This document shows, piece after piece, positions 61,834 to 64,000 of a stretch of 64,000 nt of DNA (positions are counted from its first letter, which is position 1; each line of letters begins with the position of its first letter). Source of the DNA: Lophius americanus. Its lineage: Eukaryota > Chordata > Actinopteri > Lophiiformes > Lophiidae. Location of the stretch: NCBI GenBank assembly GCA_037951165.1, contig JBBDHG010000098.1, positions 62,001-126,000 of the forward strand, in the 5' to 3' direction. Under the pieces are notes generated by a model that worked only from the letters and a program-made list of their open reading frames with translations, did no database searches and was not told the origin of the DNA. The position numbers and the translations under genes were made by a program.

Positions 61834-61859
61834 TTCTTGACAACGAGGGTTGTCAAGAA
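61834..61859. repeat. 11-bp perfect hairpin at the inner edge of an R1 copy
   Basis: The arms are 61834-61844 (ttcttgacaac) and 61849-61859, with loop gagg. It lies just outside the R1 inner-edge text 'ctgtgttgaactaaaaatcc'. It could be the second terminal structure of R1, but it is visible only in this copy. Confidence 0.7.
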
Positions 61860-62295
61860 AACCGCTAAGACCCCTGTGTTGAACTAAAAATCCCTCTGAT
61901 TGAACACCTCAAAGTAAAAGTAAATTTTAAAAAAAATGTTTTGTGCGTAAAAAAGCTCATCGTTGTGAGTACAATACGATATATGCAAGATGGATCCAAT
62001 AGTCCGAAACATAGTGTCTTTCATAAAAAGCTCCCCCTAGTGAGTGAATATGATATGAACTTGATAGAAATTCTCGAGTTGATACATATGCACCAAATTT
62101 GGACTGAATGGGACCAATGTTTGAGAAAATATTGCCCCAAAGCTTCTGAAGGTAAATCTCCCCCTAGTGTTGAGAATATACAACAGACCTTTCTCCCAAA
62201 TCAATCCACTTCTTCCTTACACCAAAGTCCATAGTGAAATAAAATTTGAAAAATATCCATGAAAGACTTTTTGGATTTATCGCATTATCCCAGTG
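61860..62295 (-). repeat. R1 repeat, minus orientation, cut at the Tc1 element
   Basis: Inner edge 'ctgattgaacacctcaaagt' (61897), then 'gctccccctagtgagtgaat', 'atgcaccaaatttggactga', 'attgccccaaagcttctgaa', 'ctccccctagtgttgaga', 'ccaaatcaatccacttcttc' and 'ccatgaaagactttttgg'. The hairpin terminus is missing. The text stops where Tc1-like text begins. Confidence 0.8.
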
Positions 62296-62866
62296 AACCT
62301 CCAGAACTTCAGGTCTTGGGTGTTTGCATTGATTAGTTTCTGCAAAACTGGGCTGAGGAACGACAACTGGTGAACCAGCGACTGGGTCATGAAAGCCCAA
62401 AACTCAATGATGTGCACAGAGAGTGAAGGTAGCCTGTGTTTTCCAATCCCACAGAACGGCTGATTTAGGACAATTTGCTGGAAAAATAATGTTGGTTCTG
62501 ATAGAAATGTGTCAGAACCAACGTTGCATCATACCCTGCAGCATCTGGTGTCCATGCTGACCTATAGTCCCACTTTTGAAAGTGCCTTCAATGGGTACGT
62601 CAGCATTAGACCTGGACCACACAAGAGGATTCAATCCAATCCCTCAGTGGGATGTAATGGACAAACGAGTCATATCCACGGAAGTTCCACCTCATAACCT
62701 ACAGGACACAAGATCTGTTCCCAATATCTTAATGCCTGATACAACAGTACTTCTATGGTCGTTTAGAGTTTATGTCTTGACAGACCAGAACTGTTTTGAT
62801 CCCAAAGGTGAATCTATGCCATATTTGGCATGTGGTTAAAATGTTACGGCTGAATGGTGCATATTT
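62296..62866 (+). mobile_element. Tc1-like transposon with internal deletion (copy C)
   Basis: The transposase N-terminal half is visible as decayed DNA ('actgggtcatgaaagcccaa', 'gttggttctgatagaaatgt', 'ggtgtccatgctgacctata', 'agtgccttcaatgggtacgt'). It then joins the far 3' part ('NPI-QWDVMDKRV', 'PPHNLQD', 62632-62712). The end is 'ggcatgtggttaaaatgtta' then 'cggctgaatggtgcata' (62827-62863), the expected inverted terminus of this family. The middle, including most of the DDE catalytic region, is deleted. The left terminus was not found. Confidence 0.75.
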
Positions 62867-63734
62867 TTCTACCTCCAGGATTTTTATTAGACACGTCAGA
62901 CAGTGACACATCACAGCACCATTTAAATTGCTGTAATGCCACAATCAAACAGGAGCTTTTGGAATTTTCTCTCTGATGCATGAACAGACTTAACGGACAG
63001 GAGGGACTCGTTACGCATTGGTTTGTCTCACGTTAACCGGGATTTTACCTCTTTTTATTCACCTGCAGATCCCCCCACACACTTCTTCTGAACCCATTTG
63101 GATGTAACGAAACACATCCCAAAGAAAAACTTTCCAAAAAAAGTCAAATTAGAGACTCGAGCTGCTTGGTACATCTAACTACCAAAAATCACGACAATTT
63201 TTCTTTTGCTCTACATCTGCTTGTGTTTGAAGAAATGGCTGATTGGCCTGTTTGAGATGCTAATTTTAATTTTGAAGCCCCCCTGCGTTTCGGAGTTTGA
63301 TTTACCCTGAAGGGATCAGGCATCTTTCAGATTTAATCAAAGTGCTACATAAATGCGTTCCTTATAGAGTATTTATATGTTTCCTGTTCATTTGTTCCGT
63401 CCCTGATTTTACCTCAGCCAAAGATGTTATGTTTTAACAAAGTCTATTAATTTAGTATCAAATTTTCATGGAATCATCATTACATATTTACATTTTGGAG
63501 TATATCCAGATAACAGGTTTGAGCCATGACTTTTCGCCCCAATTGCGATGAGAGCGACACTGAGTCCAGAAATACCTAGTGAATATACCTCCGCTGACGA
63601 AATACCTCATTTCGCCATCGAATCTTCGTGGTAGACCTCTAGGGATTCTTTGCCTGCCTTGCCCCGCTAGACTGCCCTGCCAGACTCTCATTGAATCACC
63701 CAAACCCTTTTCTAAGGTCCAGTCTTTCATATTT
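62867..63734. other. No feature recognised
   Basis: Intergenic. The 92-codon minus frame at 63488-63766 overlaps the LINE tail and has no domain of its own. Confidence 0.4.
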
Positions 63735-64000
63735 TTCTTGTGGCTGTATCCTTCAAGTGTCGCCACAACGGGTCATCTGTTTCCATCTTACTTAGTCCTC
63801 TGCATCTACCTCTCTCACACCAACCAACTGCATGTCCTCTCTCACCACATCAAGAAACCTCCGCTTTGGCCCTTCTTCTTTTTTTCTCAAGCATCCTCCT
63901 ACCGATATGCTGACTATCCCTGTACTTCAAATGTCCAAACAATCTCAATCTGGCCAATGTTACTTATGAAACAGCTTGTACCCTCCTTTGATGCTTTTAG
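63735..64000 (-). mobile_element. LINE-C C-terminus and 3' end, minus strand, running off the window
   Basis: The minus strand shows 'GQIEIVWTFEVQG' and 'KGQSGGFLMW' text in shifting frames. It corresponds to the DARLRWFGH...GRPKRRF...DVV tail of a common fish RTE-like LINE. DNA phrases such as 'cctctgcatctacctctctc' and 'caccacatcaagaaacctcc' are characteristic. The 3' end is near 63735, after 'cgttgtggcgac' (minus). Confidence 0.7.

Overview
This window reads as non-coding DNA from a ray-finned fish (teleost) genome. Composition is AT-leaning. No reading frame longer than 185 codons exists, and none of the long frames looks like a host protein. The recognisable sequence is almost all decayed transposable elements of types I know from teleost genomes: LINEs of at least four kinds, tRNA-headed SINEs, Tc1-like transposons and a possible Harbinger-like element. 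Long (TA)n and (GT)n microsatellites are also present. I cannot name the species.

Layout. 1-2.5 kb is a broken LINE (called LINE-A here), followed at 3.05-3.42 kb by a near-complete SINE with a visible target-site duplication. 3.4-9.3 kb is mostly unique sequence. From 9.4 to 17.5 kb there are five pieces of an unclassified repeat that I call R1. 18-24 kb carries a LINE RT fragment, another interspersed repeat, a perfect inverted repeat and a two-unit tandem duplication. 25.4-27.4 kb is the only stretch that looks like host promoter DNA: it is locally CpG-rich, with a TATA box, a possible plus-strand 5' exon ending in a strong splice donor, and a possible minus-strand exon with its own donor. 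30-37 kb holds more R1 pieces, a LINE with a restriction-like endonuclease domain at 32.1-33.4 kb and a deleted Tc1 element. 40-50 kb holds another R1 locus, a SINE, LINE fragments and a probable Harbinger-like element. 50.6-53.0 kb has a 138-bp TA tract, a GT tract and a Tc1 remnant split by an inserted repeat. 54.3-55.2 kb is the longest R1 copy. 57-60 kb is a cluster of nested LINE pieces. 61.8-64 kb has an R1 copy abutting a Tc1 deletion derivative and a LINE tail running off the window.

There is no operon or pathway to describe. The most unusual thing I found is R1, present at about ten places. One end is hairpin-like (pattern ATATCCC-loop-GGGATAT). The interior contains repeated units of roughly 120-150 bp, and I see no ORF. 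Several loci have two halves pointing towards each other, like a foldback element. Other points worth checking are the possible divergent promoter, two LINE copies that share the same damaged catalytic motif, and three perfect short-loop inverted repeats.

Limits: all family calls come from reading the sequence, with no database search. Element boundaries are approximate unless stated.
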